Shown: piece by piece, positions 16,405 to 25,827 of the stretch | Numbering within the stretch: position 1 is the first letter of the stretch | Layout: each line of letters opens with the position of its first letter | Source of the DNA: G963665085 sp963665085 | GTDB taxonomy: Bacteria > Bacteroidota > Bacteroidia > Bacteroidales > JAAAOM01 | Reading direction: 5' to 3' | DNA: 64,000 nt | Assembly: GCA_963665085.2 (NCBI GenBank) | Contig: CAXXXS010000001.1 | Coordinates: 2,976,001-3,040,000 of the forward strand | Notes under the pieces: generated by a model | Databases searched by the model: none | Seen by the model: the letters and a program-made list of their open reading frames with translations, nothing else | Told to the model about the DNA's origin: nothing | Program-made: the position numbers and the translations under genes

Positions 16405-18585
16405 TTATTGTTTCTCAGGCAGACTAATAATAAACTCAGTCCCCTCATTTTGTTTTGATTTTACTTCAATGTTTCCATTGTGCTCCTGTACAATTGAATA
16501 ACTAATGGATAGCCCAAGGCCTAAGCCATTACCTACATCTTTTGTTGTATAAAAAGGATCAAATATCTTTGATTTTTCATTTTCTGATATCCCTTTGCCG
16601 GTATCCTTAATGGATATATAAACATTTTTATTCGATAAACTACTGGTTATAAATATTTTTCCTGATTTTTTGTCAATCGCATCAATGGAGTTGTTTATAA
16701 TATTCATAAATACCTGGTTTAATTTTCCGGGATAACAATCTACCATGGGTAAATTCTCATCATAGTTTTTAATTATTTCTATATGATGTTTGTATTTATT
16801 TTTAAGTAAAATAAGAACGTTGTCAATTTCCTCATGAACATTGGCCTTTTTCCAGTTTTCTGTTTCAAGTCTGGAAAAATGACTAAGGCCTGTTACTATT
16901 TCTTTGATTCTGTTTGCCCCCAGTTTAATGTCATGCAAAGTTTCTTTTATGGCATTCTTGGCAACATCCAGTTCATACTCATTTTTCAGTTTATCAAATC
17001 CATCTAAAAATTTTTTAATCGTGTTTGTTTTATCTGAGAGTTGGTTTATTTTGCTAATAACCGACTCGATGTCGTCAAAATCCCGTATTACACTATTAAC
17101 CCCGGCGTATATAAAATTAACAGGATTGTTTATCTCATGGGCAATGCCTGCAACAAGAACACCAAGAGATGCCATTTTTTCAGATTGAACAAGTTGTGTT
17201 TGTGTCGTTTTAAGTTGTTCAAGTATTGTTTCCAGCTCTTCTTTTCTTTCTTGTAATGCAATGTTGGCAAATTCTAGTTTTTTATTGAACCCTGTTAATT
17301 CGGTGTTGAGTGTTTCTATCTTTTTTGCTCTCTCTTCCAGGTTTTTTGCCTGGGTTTTAAGTTTGTCATCAGCAATTTTTTTATCGGAAATATCTTTTCC
17401 AATACCAACGATACCAATGATTTCACCATTTTTATCCCTTAATGGGACTTTTGTGGTAGATAAATAGACTGTTTCTCCATGTTCGTTTAAACAAAGTTCT
17501 TCTTTATTTATAATTGCTGTCCCTGTTTCTAATATGTCTTGTTCATCCTTAAAATAACCGCTTGCAAAGTCTTTGTTATAGAAATCGAAATCTGTTTTGC
17601 CGACTATGTCTTTTAGTTGTTGTTGTTTAAGGTACTCTAATTCTTTTTTATTTGCGTTTAAAAACCTGCTTTTTATATCCTTTATATAGATAGTATCGGG
17701 TATATTATCAATTATTGTTCTTAATTGATTTCGTTCAAAGCGGAGTGTTTCATTTTTATTTTTAAGCTCAAGGGTACGTTCTTTAACGATTTCTTCCAGT
17801 TTATTCTTATAATTATCAAGTTCCCGGATTGTTTTTTTTAACTCACTAATGTTTCTTACTGCAGCAACACGAATGCACCGATTGTCTATTTTAGAACATT
17901 TAGATTCGATTGAAATAGGAACAATCTCACCACTTTTATGTATCGCTTCGGCTTCATAAGCCGATACCTCTTGTGTTATGTTCTTTTTTACAATATCCTT
18001 AAAATTTTCGGGAATTAATTTTTCAATAATATTAACCCCTAATAATTCTTCTCTACTATAACCCACTTGTTTTTCAAAGGAAAGGTTGCAGTCAAGAATT
18101 ATTCCGTTATCATGAATTATTATACCTTCAAAAGTGAGGTTTGATAACGTTTTAAATCGTTCTTCACTCTCTTTAAGTGTTGCCTCCATATTTCTACGGT
18201 CGGTAATATCAATACCAAAAGATAAGAATTCGATGGTTTTACCTGTAGGGTCTTTTATTTCACTATTTTGCCACTGCATCCATAATGTTTTACCATCCTT
18301 AGTTATATTCTCGTTAATGTTGTATTGAAAATGCTGGATGTTGTTGGCAATATTTGTAATAAGTTTTTCTAAGTCTCTCCCTGTAGCACTCTCAGTTTTA
18401 GGAACAATTGTATCAAACAAGGTTTTTCCAATAACTTCTTTTTTTTTAAATCCGAAAATTTTTTCAGCGCTACCTGTAAAATCTTTAATTATGAGTTCTG
18501 TATCAAATTTAACGATAGCAACATTTGCCAGATTTACAATCTGTTGATAATAGGTTTCTTCCTTAATATCAAATGACAGGGACAT
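16405..18585 (-). CDS. Soluble PAS-domain sensor histidine kinase
   Basis: A 726-residue kinase without a signal peptide or transmembrane helix. Three PAS domains are visible at about 10-130, 138-255 and 285-405, followed by a long coiled coil. The phospho-acceptor region is GVLVAGIAHEINNPVNFIYAG, the HEINNP form. The C-terminal HATPase has NSIDAI, DTGKGI, and GNGLGLGLSISYSIVQEHNG. It heads the leftward three-gene signalling operon. The input is unknown; the cytosolic PAS domains suggest an internal signal such as redox state or a small ligand. Confidence 0.88.
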   Translation of the reverse strand: MSLSFDIKEETYYQQIVNLANVAIVKFDTELIIKDFTGSAEKIFGFKKKEVIGKTLFDTIVPKTESATGRDLEKLITNIANNIQHFQYNINENITKDGKTLWMQWQNSEIKDPTGKTIEFLSFGIDITDRRNMEATLKESEERFKTLSNLTFEGIIIHDNGIILDCNLSFEKQVGYSREELLGVNIIEKLIPENFKDIVKKNITQEVSAYEAEAIHKSGEIVPISIESKCSKIDNRCIRVAAVRNISELKKTIRELDNYKNKLEEIVKERTLELKNKNETLRFERNQLRTIIDNIPDTIYIKDIKSRFLNANKKELEYLKQQQLKDIVGKTDFDFYNKDFASGYFKDEQDILETGTAIINKEELCLNEHGETVYLSTTKVPLRDKNGEIIGIVGIGKDISDKKIADDKLKTQAKNLEERAKKIETLNTELTGFNKKLEFANIALQERKEELETILEQLKTTQTQLVQSEKMASLGVLVAGIAHEINNPVNFIYAGVNSVIRDFDDIESVISKINQLSDKTNTIKKFLDGFDKLKNEYELDVAKNAIKETLHDIKLGANRIKEIVTGLSHFSRLETENWKKANVHEEIDNVLILLKNKYKHHIEIIKNYDENLPMVDCYPGKLNQVFMNIINNSIDAIDKKSGKIFITSSLSNKNVYISIKDTGKGISENEKSKIFDPFYTTKDVGNGLGLGLSISYSIVQEHNGNIEVKSKQNEGTEFIISLPEKQ

Positions 18586-18730
18586 AATATAGTTGTTTGG
18601 TTAAGTCAATAAAATTTACTAAATATAAACAATATAATAGCTCTAAACAACATTTAGAAAGTGTTGCAAATCAATTGCCGGTAAACTAAACGTTAAACGC
18701 CTACTTTTTTGAGCTTAATAAATTGATTAA

Positions 18731-20317
18731 CTAGTTAATTTTTAATAAATCAGAAGAAGGAATCAATCTTGCTTTGAGATCGGGTGTTTCCATATTTTTA
18801 TCCAATGGGAACATTGGCCTTATAATTCTTTTATAATCTAAACGTTCCAAATCCTGATCAACACCACCCGGTGTTAGTGCCATAATCCAATCGGCCCTCA
18901 TGTTATAAAGCTCAGGGACCAGGTAACCAATTTTAACCATAACAATATCAGATTCACGTGGATGTAACCCCAGGTTTGTAAAATCAGCTTCGTAATGATA
19001 GGGTTTTCTTTTTTTTGTAACAATTACCCTTACGCTTCCGGTTTTTAGAACAACTTCGGTATCAGCATATTTGTCCCCATGCCTAATAAACTCAACTTTT
19101 CCTGTAAGCTCTAATGGTGGGGCATATCGATTATCAACCTCTGCGCCAACAGAAGCAGTTATAGTTCCTCCAACTCCTGCTTTAACAGCTTTTTCGATGA
19201 GGTCCGGGCCAGGTATCGATGCATAAGTTAATGATGTCCCATTTTCATTTTTAAATTCAGGGCGTTTTAAAATTTCGGTAAGGGTCCAGGTAACATCACC
19301 GGCACCTCCTGCCGTAGGATTATCTCCCATATCGCTGATGATAAATGGATGAACAGGACTGTTGATAGCCATCTTAAGACATTCGTCAAGTTGTGCTACT
19401 GGGGCAACAAATTCAAATTCATTTCTAACATCCCAGAAGCTTTTGGCTAATTTTTCTGCCGAACTAATTACTTTTTCTTTATCGTCTCCGGTCACCATTA
19501 CTACACCACGATTGCGTGGCTCATCTGCCCAGGCATATCCAATCCAGATAGCAGCATCAATAATTCCGTCCTGATTGGCAATGGGGGCTACTTGAGCATA
19601 GAGGCTTTTCCCAGGCTCAATGCGGGTACTTGTTTTTTCTCCGGGCAATAAAATAGGAACAGGTATCCAGGCTTTGTATTTAGGTTTGCCTTTTCCGTTT
19701 TCAATTCTGTTGAGTAAGTTCTCTACTGCCCTTTTTTTAGAATCCATAGCATCTTCGTGAGGGGCCATTCGATAGCATGTAATTAGATCAGTGTTTTCAG
19801 CAAGTCGTTCAGATACATTTCCATGTAAGTCCATACAGGTTGAAATGAAAGTCTCTTTACCAACAACTTCACGAATTCGGATTAAAAAGTCTCCCTCTGG
19901 ATCATCAAGGCCTACAACACTCATTGCTCCATGAATATCAAAAAAGAGTCCGTCGTAAGGCAGGTTCTTTTTTAAGAGCTCCAGGGTTTTATTCACCAGT
20001 GATTCATAAGCTTCTCGTGTTACAATACCGCCAGGTAATGCATGTCCGTATAGTGTAGGAAACCAATTTGCCCGTTTACGGTCAATAGAATCTTTTGAGA
20101 AAAAGGGATAATAACTAAAAATATCATCTCCAATCAGGGGGTGAAAAGCTTCTTCATATGTTTGCGCTGGAGAAAATGTGCTGGATTCTATTGCCAGTCC
20201 GGCGATTGCAATTCGGGGTAATTTTTTTTGTGAGATATTATCATCGTCAATAGTTTTTGTGTTTGCAATTCCGTAATAAGCAACTGTTAGTAGCAAAGAA
20301 ATAATCAGTTTTTTCAT
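18731..20317 (-). CDS. M81-family metallopeptidase (MlrC-like), exported
   Basis: A 528-residue protein with an N-terminal signal (MKKLIISLLLTVAYYGIANT) followed by the M81/MlrC fold: PRIAIAGLAIESSTFSP, GLFFDIHGAMSVVGLDDPEGD, STCMDLHGNVS and CYRMAPHEDAMDSKKRA, which supply the predicted zinc-binding His/Asp residues, then SDMGDNPTAGGAGD. MlrC cleaves a linearised microcystin degradation product, but most homologues have unknown substrates. It is divergent from the GH20 operon and shares its 235-bp promoter region, including the ROK operator. That raises the possibility of a role on a glycopeptide or amide-linked product. Confidence 0.85.
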   Translation of the reverse strand: MKKLIISLLLTVAYYGIANTKTIDDDNISQKKLPRIAIAGLAIESSTFSPAQTYEEAFHPLIGDDIFSYYPFFSKDSIDRKRANWFPTLYGHALPGGIVTREAYESLVNKTLELLKKNLPYDGLFFDIHGAMSVVGLDDPEGDFLIRIREVVGKETFISTCMDLHGNVSERLAENTDLITCYRMAPHEDAMDSKKRAVENLLNRIENGKGKPKYKAWIPVPILLPGEKTSTRIEPGKSLYAQVAPIANQDGIIDAAIWIGYAWADEPRNRGVVMVTGDDKEKVISSAEKLAKSFWDVRNEFEFVAPVAQLDECLKMAINSPVHPFIISDMGDNPTAGGAGDVTWTLTEILKRPEFKNENGTSLTYASIPGPDLIEKAVKAGVGGTITASVGAEVDNRYAPPLELTGKVEFIRHGDKYADTEVVLKTGSVRVIVTKKRKPYHYEADFTNLGLHPRESDIVMVKIGYLVPELYNMRADWIMALTPGGVDQDLERLDYKRIIRPMFPLDKNMETPDLKARLIPSSDLLKIN

Positions 20318-20403
20318 TTTAATAGGTTTTTTAGCAAATAAAAAGTTAGACTAAGTAGGTAAAATTAAATAAAAGTAATTGTTTTTTTTAAATAATTATT
20401 AAG

Positions 20404-20436
20404 TTTGTTCATTCATTGAATGAACTATTAATTTTG
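20404..20436 (+). promoter_or_regulatory. GH20-operon promoter with embedded ROK operator
   Basis: TTTG at 20404-20407 and TAATTTTG at 20429-20436 match the Bacteroidota -33 (TTTG) and -7 (TAnnTTTG) elements with a 21-base spacer. The spacer is almost filled by a perfect palindrome, GTTCATTCATTGAATGAAC, at 20407-20425. The same left half and flank occur before the ROK repressor gene at 40027-40045. A second -7-like TAACTTTG follows at 20437-20444. The geometry fits repression by blocking RNA polymerase. Confidence 0.7.
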
Positions 20437-20552
20437 TAACTTTGTATTTTTTAAAGAAAGTTATTCAATTCATTTGGTGAAAATTTAGTTGAGTTATGTG
20501 TTTTCTTTAATTGCCAGAGTCTTATGAAGATTTTAAAATAAAAACTACTGTT

Positions 20553-22835
20553 ATGAAAAAAATTACTGGACTATTATTTTTTTTAATTATGGTTTTTGGG
20601 TGTAATAAAAATGTTGAAGTTAAGGAATATAACAAAGGGATAAATATTGTTCCTTATCCTGCATTGCTTACCAAACAAGATGGAGTTTTTAGTCTTGATA
20701 AAAAGACTACAATACTCTCAAACAGTGAAAGTGCAGAAAAAGTATCGGTTTATTTTCAGGATAAAATTTCGAGCTCAACTGGAATTAATTTAAAGCAAAC
20801 AAATTCTGCATCAGAGAATTATATCTCATTTAATGTGGATAATACTTCGGAGTTAGCAGAAGAAGCATATACCCTTACAGTTACCACTGGTTCAATTGAG
20901 GTTAATGCTGCGACAGAGCAGGGATTGTATTATGGAATGCAAACACTTTTACAACTTTTGCCAGCAGAAATTGAGAGTACGGTAAAAGTAGCGGGTATTT
21001 CTTTAAATATACCTTGTGTTACAATAAAGGACGAACCACGTTTCCCTTGGAGGGCTATGCATCTTGATGTTTGCCGCCATTATTTTCCTGTCGATTTTAT
21101 TAAAAAGCAGCTAGATGTAATGGCCATGTATAAAATGAATACCTTCCACTGGCACTTAACTGAAGATCAGGGCTGGAGAATTGAAATAAAGAAATATCCA
21201 AAATTAACAGAGTTAGGTTCTAAACGTCTCGATGAAGGCAAAGAATATGGTGGTTATTATACACAGGAACAAGTAAAAGAAGTTGTTGAATATGCTGCTG
21301 AAAGACATATTACAATTGTTCCGGAAATTGAATTACCAGGCCACTCTTTAGCTGCATTGACAGCATATCCGGAATATTCTTGTACAGGTGGGCCATTTAA
21401 GGTTCGTAATATCTGGGGTGTTGAGCCAGATATCTATTGTGCAGGAAAAGAAGAAACATTCGAGTTTATTGAAGATGTTATCGATGAAGTTTGTCAATTA
21501 TTTCCTGGAGAATATTTCCATGTAGGTGGGGATGAGGCTCCAAAGGATAGATGGGAAGAATGCGACGATTGTCAACGACGAATGAAAGAAGAAGGATTAA
21601 AAAATGAGCACGAGCTTCAAAGTTATTTTATAAAGCGTGTTGAAAAAATGCTGTTAGCCAGAGATAAAAAGATGATTGGATGGGATGAAATTCTTGAAGG
21701 TGGTCTTGCTGAATCTGCTGCTGTTATGTCATGGAGAGGCGAAGAGGGCGGTATTGCTGCTTCATCAATGGGACATGATGTAGTTATGACCCCTAGTAAT
21801 TGGTTATACCTGGATAATTACCAGGGAAGTTCAAAAGTTGAACCTGTTGCTATTGGTGGATATACAGTTCTTGAAGAAACATATAGTTACGATCCTGTTC
21901 CTACAAAAATAAGTGATGATAAAAAACATCATATTCTTGGTTTACAAGGTAATGTTTGGTCGGAATACATGTATACGCCAGAAATTGCAGAATATAGAAT
22001 CTATCCAAGAATAATTGCTGTTGCTGAGATTGGTTGGACTCCTCTCGAAAATAAAGATTTTCAAAACTTTTTGGAACGCATGGATAATCAATTTGTGAGA
22101 CTGGATATGCATAATATTAATTATCATATTCCACTTCCAGAAGGACCAATTGATAATATTGCAATTATAGATAGTAAAGAACTTGAATTTACAACTACTC
22201 GTCCACTTAAAATGTATTATACATTAGATGGCACTGAACCTGATGCAAATTCAACAGAATATACAGGACCCATCAAGGTTGATGGGGATGCAACCATAAA
22301 AATAAGAACTGCTCTTGCAACAGGAAAATTAAGTAATGTAAGAACCATAAACGTAGTAAAACAAGTTCCTACAGAGGCGGTAGACGTTGCTCCTCAAAAT
22401 TCTGGACTTAAAGTGAAAATTGGATTGGGAGAATATTTTTCTGTTAAGAATATTAGTGAGATAGAAGATTGGGAGAAAAAAGCAGTGAAGGATTTTGAAA
22501 CAGCAAATAGCTTGTTTGATGTTAAAGTTCCATCTGTAGGAATTTTTGAAGGATATCTTGAAATACCTGAAGACGGTGTTTACCAGTTTTCATCAGATAT
22601 GGATGAGTTTTATATTGCAGATACATTACTTATTAGTAATGATGGAGAAGTAAAACGTTTTTCAAGAAACGACGCTTCTATTGCATTAAAGAAAGGATAC
22701 CATCCGGTTAAGATTGTGTTTTTAAATAATGTATATGGAGGATGGCCTCAAACATATAACGGAGTTCATCTTAAATATAAGAAAGATGGAGAAAAAGAAT
22801 TTACAGAATTAAAACCAGAGGCTTTTGTTTATTAG
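20553..22835 (+). CDS. Beta-N-acetylhexosaminidase (GH20), lipoprotein
   Basis: This removes terminal beta-linked GlcNAc or GalNAc by substrate-assisted catalysis. The ATG at 20553 is chosen because it gives a lipoprotein signal ending VFGC; the longer frame adds 14 residues that would hide it. The protein is 760 residues. A GH20b-type N-domain covers about 25-160 and the catalytic barrel about 165-510, with FHWHLTEDQGWR, HVGGDE (catalytic Asp327-Glu328) and GLQGNVWSEY. A chitobiase-like C-domain (YYTLDGTEPD) and a terminal PA14-like domain (FEGYLEIPEDGVYQFSSD) follow. It leads an operon with cutC, MFS, GH130 and a family-10-like hydrolase. Confidence 0.93.
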   Translation: MKKITGLLFFLIMVFGCNKNVEVKEYNKGINIVPYPALLTKQDGVFSLDKKTTILSNSESAEKVSVYFQDKISSSTGINLKQTNSASENYISFNVDNTSELAEEAYTLTVTTGSIEVNAATEQGLYYGMQTLLQLLPAEIESTVKVAGISLNIPCVTIKDEPRFPWRAMHLDVCRHYFPVDFIKKQLDVMAMYKMNTFHWHLTEDQGWRIEIKKYPKLTELGSKRLDEGKEYGGYYTQEQVKEVVEYAAERHITIVPEIELPGHSLAALTAYPEYSCTGGPFKVRNIWGVEPDIYCAGKEETFEFIEDVIDEVCQLFPGEYFHVGGDEAPKDRWEECDDCQRRMKEEGLKNEHELQSYFIKRVEKMLLARDKKMIGWDEILEGGLAESAAVMSWRGEEGGIAASSMGHDVVMTPSNWLYLDNYQGSSKVEPVAIGGYTVLEETYSYDPVPTKISDDKKHHILGLQGNVWSEYMYTPEIAEYRIYPRIIAVAEIGWTPLENKDFQNFLERMDNQFVRLDMHNINYHIPLPEGPIDNIAIIDSKELEFTTTRPLKMYYTLDGTEPDANSTEYTGPIKVDGDATIKIRTALATGKLSNVRTINVVKQVPTEAVDVAPQNSGLKVKIGLGEYFSVKNISEIEDWEKKAVKDFETANSLFDVKVPSVGIFEGYLEIPEDGVYQFSSDMDEFYIADTLLISNDGEVKRFSRNDASIALKKGYHPVKIVFLNNVYGGWPQTYNGVHLKYKKDGEKEFTELKPEAFVY

Positions 22836-22893
22836 TCTCTGAATATGAAATTGTCGTTCTGTTGAGAAAAGTAAAAAAAGAAGCATACAGAAA

Positions 22894-23505
22894 ATGATAA
22901 AAGAAGCTTGTGTTGGAAATATTAAGGAAGCTTTATTAGCTGAAGAATTTGGTGCAAACAGGATTGAACTGTGCGAAAACCTATTTGAAGGAGGAACAAC
23001 ACCTTCCTATGGAACAATAAAGTTCTGTGTTGATAAATTAAATATCCCAACAATGACAATGATTCGTCCCCGTGGTGGAGATTTTAATTATAGTGACGCT
23101 GAATTTGAAGTTATGAAAGAGGATATTAAAATATGTAAAACTTTGGGCTCTTATGGCGTTGTTTTCGGTATACTCACAGATGATCTGAAAATTGATAAAG
23201 AAAGAACAAAAGAGCTAGTAGAACTGGCCGCTCCGATGCAGGTAACATTTCATAAGGCTTTTGATTTGATTTCAAATCCTTATGAAGAAATAGAAAACTT
23301 GATAGCATGTGGTGTAAACAGATTGTTGACATCAGGCACAAAAGATACGGCAGAAGAGGGGATGGAAGTTCTAAATAAGTTGAGTTCAATCGTTAATGGC
23401 CGGTTGCAAATTGTTGCAGCTGGAAAAGTAACAAAAGATAACTTAAGTGATTTAAGTGAAAAGATTAATTGTAATGAATTCCATGGCAAAAGGATAGTTT
23501 TTTAA
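22894..23505 (+). CDS. cutC: CutC-family TIM-barrel protein
   Basis: A 203-residue member of the CutC family: EACVGNIKEALLAEEFGANRIELCENLFEGGTTPSYG, MIRPRGGDF, VFGILTDD, TFHKAFDLI, LLTSGTKDTAEEG. CutC was named for copper tolerance in E. coli, but the biochemical role has remained doubtful. Here it lies between a hexosaminidase and a sugar-type transporter, under the same promoter. I infer a role in sugar or glycan metabolism rather than copper handling. The C-terminus (NEFHGKRIVF) is shorter than in longer homologues of about 240 residues, without obvious loss of the barrel. Confidence 0.85.
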   Translation: MIKEACVGNIKEALLAEEFGANRIELCENLFEGGTTPSYGTIKFCVDKLNIPTMTMIRPRGGDFNYSDAEFEVMKEDIKICKTLGSYGVVFGILTDDLKIDKERTKELVELAAPMQVTFHKAFDLISNPYEEIENLIACGVNRLLTSGTKDTAEEGMEVLNKLSSIVNGRLQIVAAGKVTKDNLSDLSEKINCNEFHGKRIVF

Positions 23506-23542
23506 AACCCTGAAAAGTAGATAAGTAAAGTAAGTAGAAGTT

Positions 23543-24832
23543 ATGATTAGAGAAGAGAAGAAGATGAAGCATCCTGCCTGCTGGGTTCCATCGGTTTATT
23601 TTGCCATGGGATTGCCTTTTGTTGCTATAGCCCAGGCATCAGCATTGATGTATAAAAACCTGGGGATCTCCGATGCACAAATAACCCTATGGACATCATT
23701 AATAATGTTGCCATGGACATTAAAACCTTTATGGAGCCCGGTTCTCGAGATGTTTAAAACCAAGAAATATTTTGTTGTAGCGACCCAGATTGTTACGGGT
23801 TTAACATTTGCCCTTGTTGCATTGACCTTGCCCCTTGATAATTTTTTCAGGTATTCAATAGCGTTATTAGCAATAGTAGCATTAAGTGGTTCTACGCATG
23901 ATATTGCTACAGATGGAGTTTACCTGAGTGTTTTATCATCAAAATTACAGGCAAAATATATTGGTTGGCAGGGGGCTGCTTACAATATTGCAAAGATTGT
24001 TTCCGGTGGAGGTTTTGTTTATTTAGCCGGAGAGTTGGAAAAAACTATTGGAATCAGATACGCATGGATGGTTGTTATGGGAACCTATGGTGCTGTAATG
24101 CTAATTTTAGGTATTTATCATATAAAAATGTTGCCAAGTGGAGGAGCAGCCAGTGAGGTTTCAACATTGAAGGATGGTTTCAATACATTATGGGATGTGA
24201 TTAAAACTTTCTTCCAGAAAAAATTTATTATAGGGTACATCATTTTTATTGTGTTGTATCGTTTTGCCGAAGGATTTGCTATTAAGATTGCCCCTTTATT
24301 CTTTAAGGCTTCTGTTGCTGAAGGAGGATTAGGAATGACAACTTCACAGATTGGACTTGTTTACGGAACTCTTGGAGCTGCAGCTTTTGTTGTTGGTTCA
24401 TTGTTGGGCGGTTATTATATTTCTTCTAAAGGATTAAAAAGAGTTTTGTTTACACTGGCATTGGTGTTTAATATTCCTTTTGCTGTTTATGCTTACCTGT
24501 CTTTTGCTCAGCCAGACAGTATTTATATTATTTCAGCAGCTGTTGTTTTAGAATATTTTGGCTACGGGTTTGGTTTTGTTGGATTAATGTTATTTATGAT
24601 GCAACAAATAGCACCGGGGAAATATAAAATGGCTCATTATGCTTTTGCTTCAGGAATTATGAACTTAGGATTTATGATTCCTTCAATGCTTAGTGGTTAT
24701 CTGAGTGATAAATTAGGATATAAGATATTTTTTATGTGGGTTTTGGTTGCTACTATTCCAGCATTGCTGGCGGCTTATTTTGTGCCGTTTACCTATGAGC
24801 ATCCTGAAAAAGAAGAGATAATAGAAGAATAA
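23543..24832 (+). CDS. MFS transporter, AmpG/PAT-like
   Basis: A 429-residue inner-membrane permease with about 12 predicted helices. The N-terminal block WVPSVYFAMGLPFVAIAQASALMYKNLGISDAQITLWTS is like the AmpG/acetyl-CoA-transporter (PAT) branch. AmpG imports GlcNAc-anhydromuramyl products in enterobacteria, so the substrate here is plausibly a small GlcNAc-containing sugar such as Man-GlcNAc or chitobiose. An alternative start at 23564 would remove only the charged MIREEKK. It is 16 bp from the GH130 start and in the same operon. Confidence 0.85.
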   Translation: MIREEKKMKHPACWVPSVYFAMGLPFVAIAQASALMYKNLGISDAQITLWTSLIMLPWTLKPLWSPVLEMFKTKKYFVVATQIVTGLTFALVALTLPLDNFFRYSIALLAIVALSGSTHDIATDGVYLSVLSSKLQAKYIGWQGAAYNIAKIVSGGGFVYLAGELEKTIGIRYAWMVVMGTYGAVMLILGIYHIKMLPSGGAASEVSTLKDGFNTLWDVIKTFFQKKFIIGYIIFIVLYRFAEGFAIKIAPLFFKASVAEGGLGMTTSQIGLVYGTLGAAAFVVGSLLGGYYISSKGLKRVLFTLALVFNIPFAVYAYLSFAQPDSIYIISAAVVLEYFGYGFGFVGLMLFMMQQIAPGKYKMAHYAFASGIMNLGFMIPSMLSGYLSDKLGYKIFFMWVLVATIPALLAAYFVPFTYEHPEKEEIIEE

Positions 24833-24848
24833 AAAATTGAAGTGTGTT

Positions 24849-25820
24849 ATGAGTGAGAAAAAAGTAAATATTCCATGGGAAGACAGACCTTCAGGTTCAA
24901 AAGATGTAATGTGGAGGTATTCAAATAATCCGGTTATCGGACGTTATCAAATACCAAATTCAAATAGCATCTTTAATAGTGCTGTAGTGCCTTTCGAAGA
25001 TGGTTTTGCGGGCGTTTTCAGATGTGACAATAAATCCGTACAAATGAATATTTTTACCGGATTCAGTAAAGACGGAATCAATTGGGAAATAGAAGAAAAT
25101 CCTATTGAAATGGTACCCGGAAATACCCAGATGATCGAATCTGATTATAAATATGATCCAAGAGTAACATACATTGAAGATAGATATTGGATTTCATGGT
25201 GTAATGGTTATCATGGACCAACTATCGGATTAGCTTATACATTTGATTTTAAAACATATTATCAGTGCGAGAATGCGTTGCTCCCATTTAATAGAAATGG
25301 AGTTTTGTTTCCAGAAAAGATTAATGGCAAATATGCATTGTTAAGTCGCCCTAGCGATAACGGTCATACACCATTCGGTGATATATACATTAGTTATAGC
25401 CCGGATATGAAATATTGGGGAGAGCACCGTTGTGTAATGAAAGTTGCAGATTTTACTCAGAGTGCATGGCAGTGTACAAAAATTGGTGCCGGTTCGGTTC
25501 CAATAAAAACAAAAGAAGGTTGGTTATTATTCTATCACGGCGTTATAAATACATGTAATGGTTTCAGATATTCAATGGGGGCTGCAATTCTTGATTTGGA
25601 AGATCCTTCCAAAGTAAAATACAGGTCTCAGCCTTATTTATTAGCACCTGCTGCTCCTTATGAGTTGATGGGGGATGTTCCCAATGTTGTTTTTCCTTGC
25701 GCTGCATTGAACGATGATGAGAAGGTAGTTGTTTATTACGGTGCTGCAGATACAGTTGTCGGAATTGCATTTGGCTACATCAACGAGATAATTGATTTTG
25801 TTAAAAATAATTCTTTGTAG
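24849..25820 (+). CDS. GH130 beta-mannoside phosphorylase or hydrolase
   Basis: A cytosolic five-bladed beta-propeller enzyme of about 323 residues. Recognisable parts are the N-terminal NPVIGRY, the SIFNSAVVPFEDGFAGVFRCD strand, YDPRVTYIEDRYWISWC with the catalytic-aspartate region, and GAGSVPIKTKEGWLLFYHG near residue 220. GH130 enzymes act on beta-1,4- or beta-1,2-mannosides; one characterised branch phosphorolyses Man-beta-1,4-GlcNAc from N-glycan cores. The lack of a signal peptide, the adjacent importer and the surrounding N-glycan genes favour that substrate, but subfamily assignment needs a tree. ATG 24849 is preferred over TTG 24837. Confidence 0.85.
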   Translation: MSEKKVNIPWEDRPSGSKDVMWRYSNNPVIGRYQIPNSNSIFNSAVVPFEDGFAGVFRCDNKSVQMNIFTGFSKDGINWEIEENPIEMVPGNTQMIESDYKYDPRVTYIEDRYWISWCNGYHGPTIGLAYTFDFKTYYQCENALLPFNRNGVLFPEKINGKYALLSRPSDNGHTPFGDIYISYSPDMKYWGEHRCVMKVADFTQSAWQCTKIGAGSVPIKTKEGWLLFYHGVINTCNGFRYSMGAAILDLEDPSKVKYRSQPYLLAPAAPYELMGDVPNVVFPCAALNDDEKVVVYYGAADTVVGIAFGYINEIIDFVKNNSL

Positions 25821-25827
25821 ATAATTA

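Noticed and set aside
16904..17256. Open frames antisense to the PAS histidine kinase
   Set aside because: They are shadows of a well-supported coding region and show composition typical of reversed AT-rich coding sequence.
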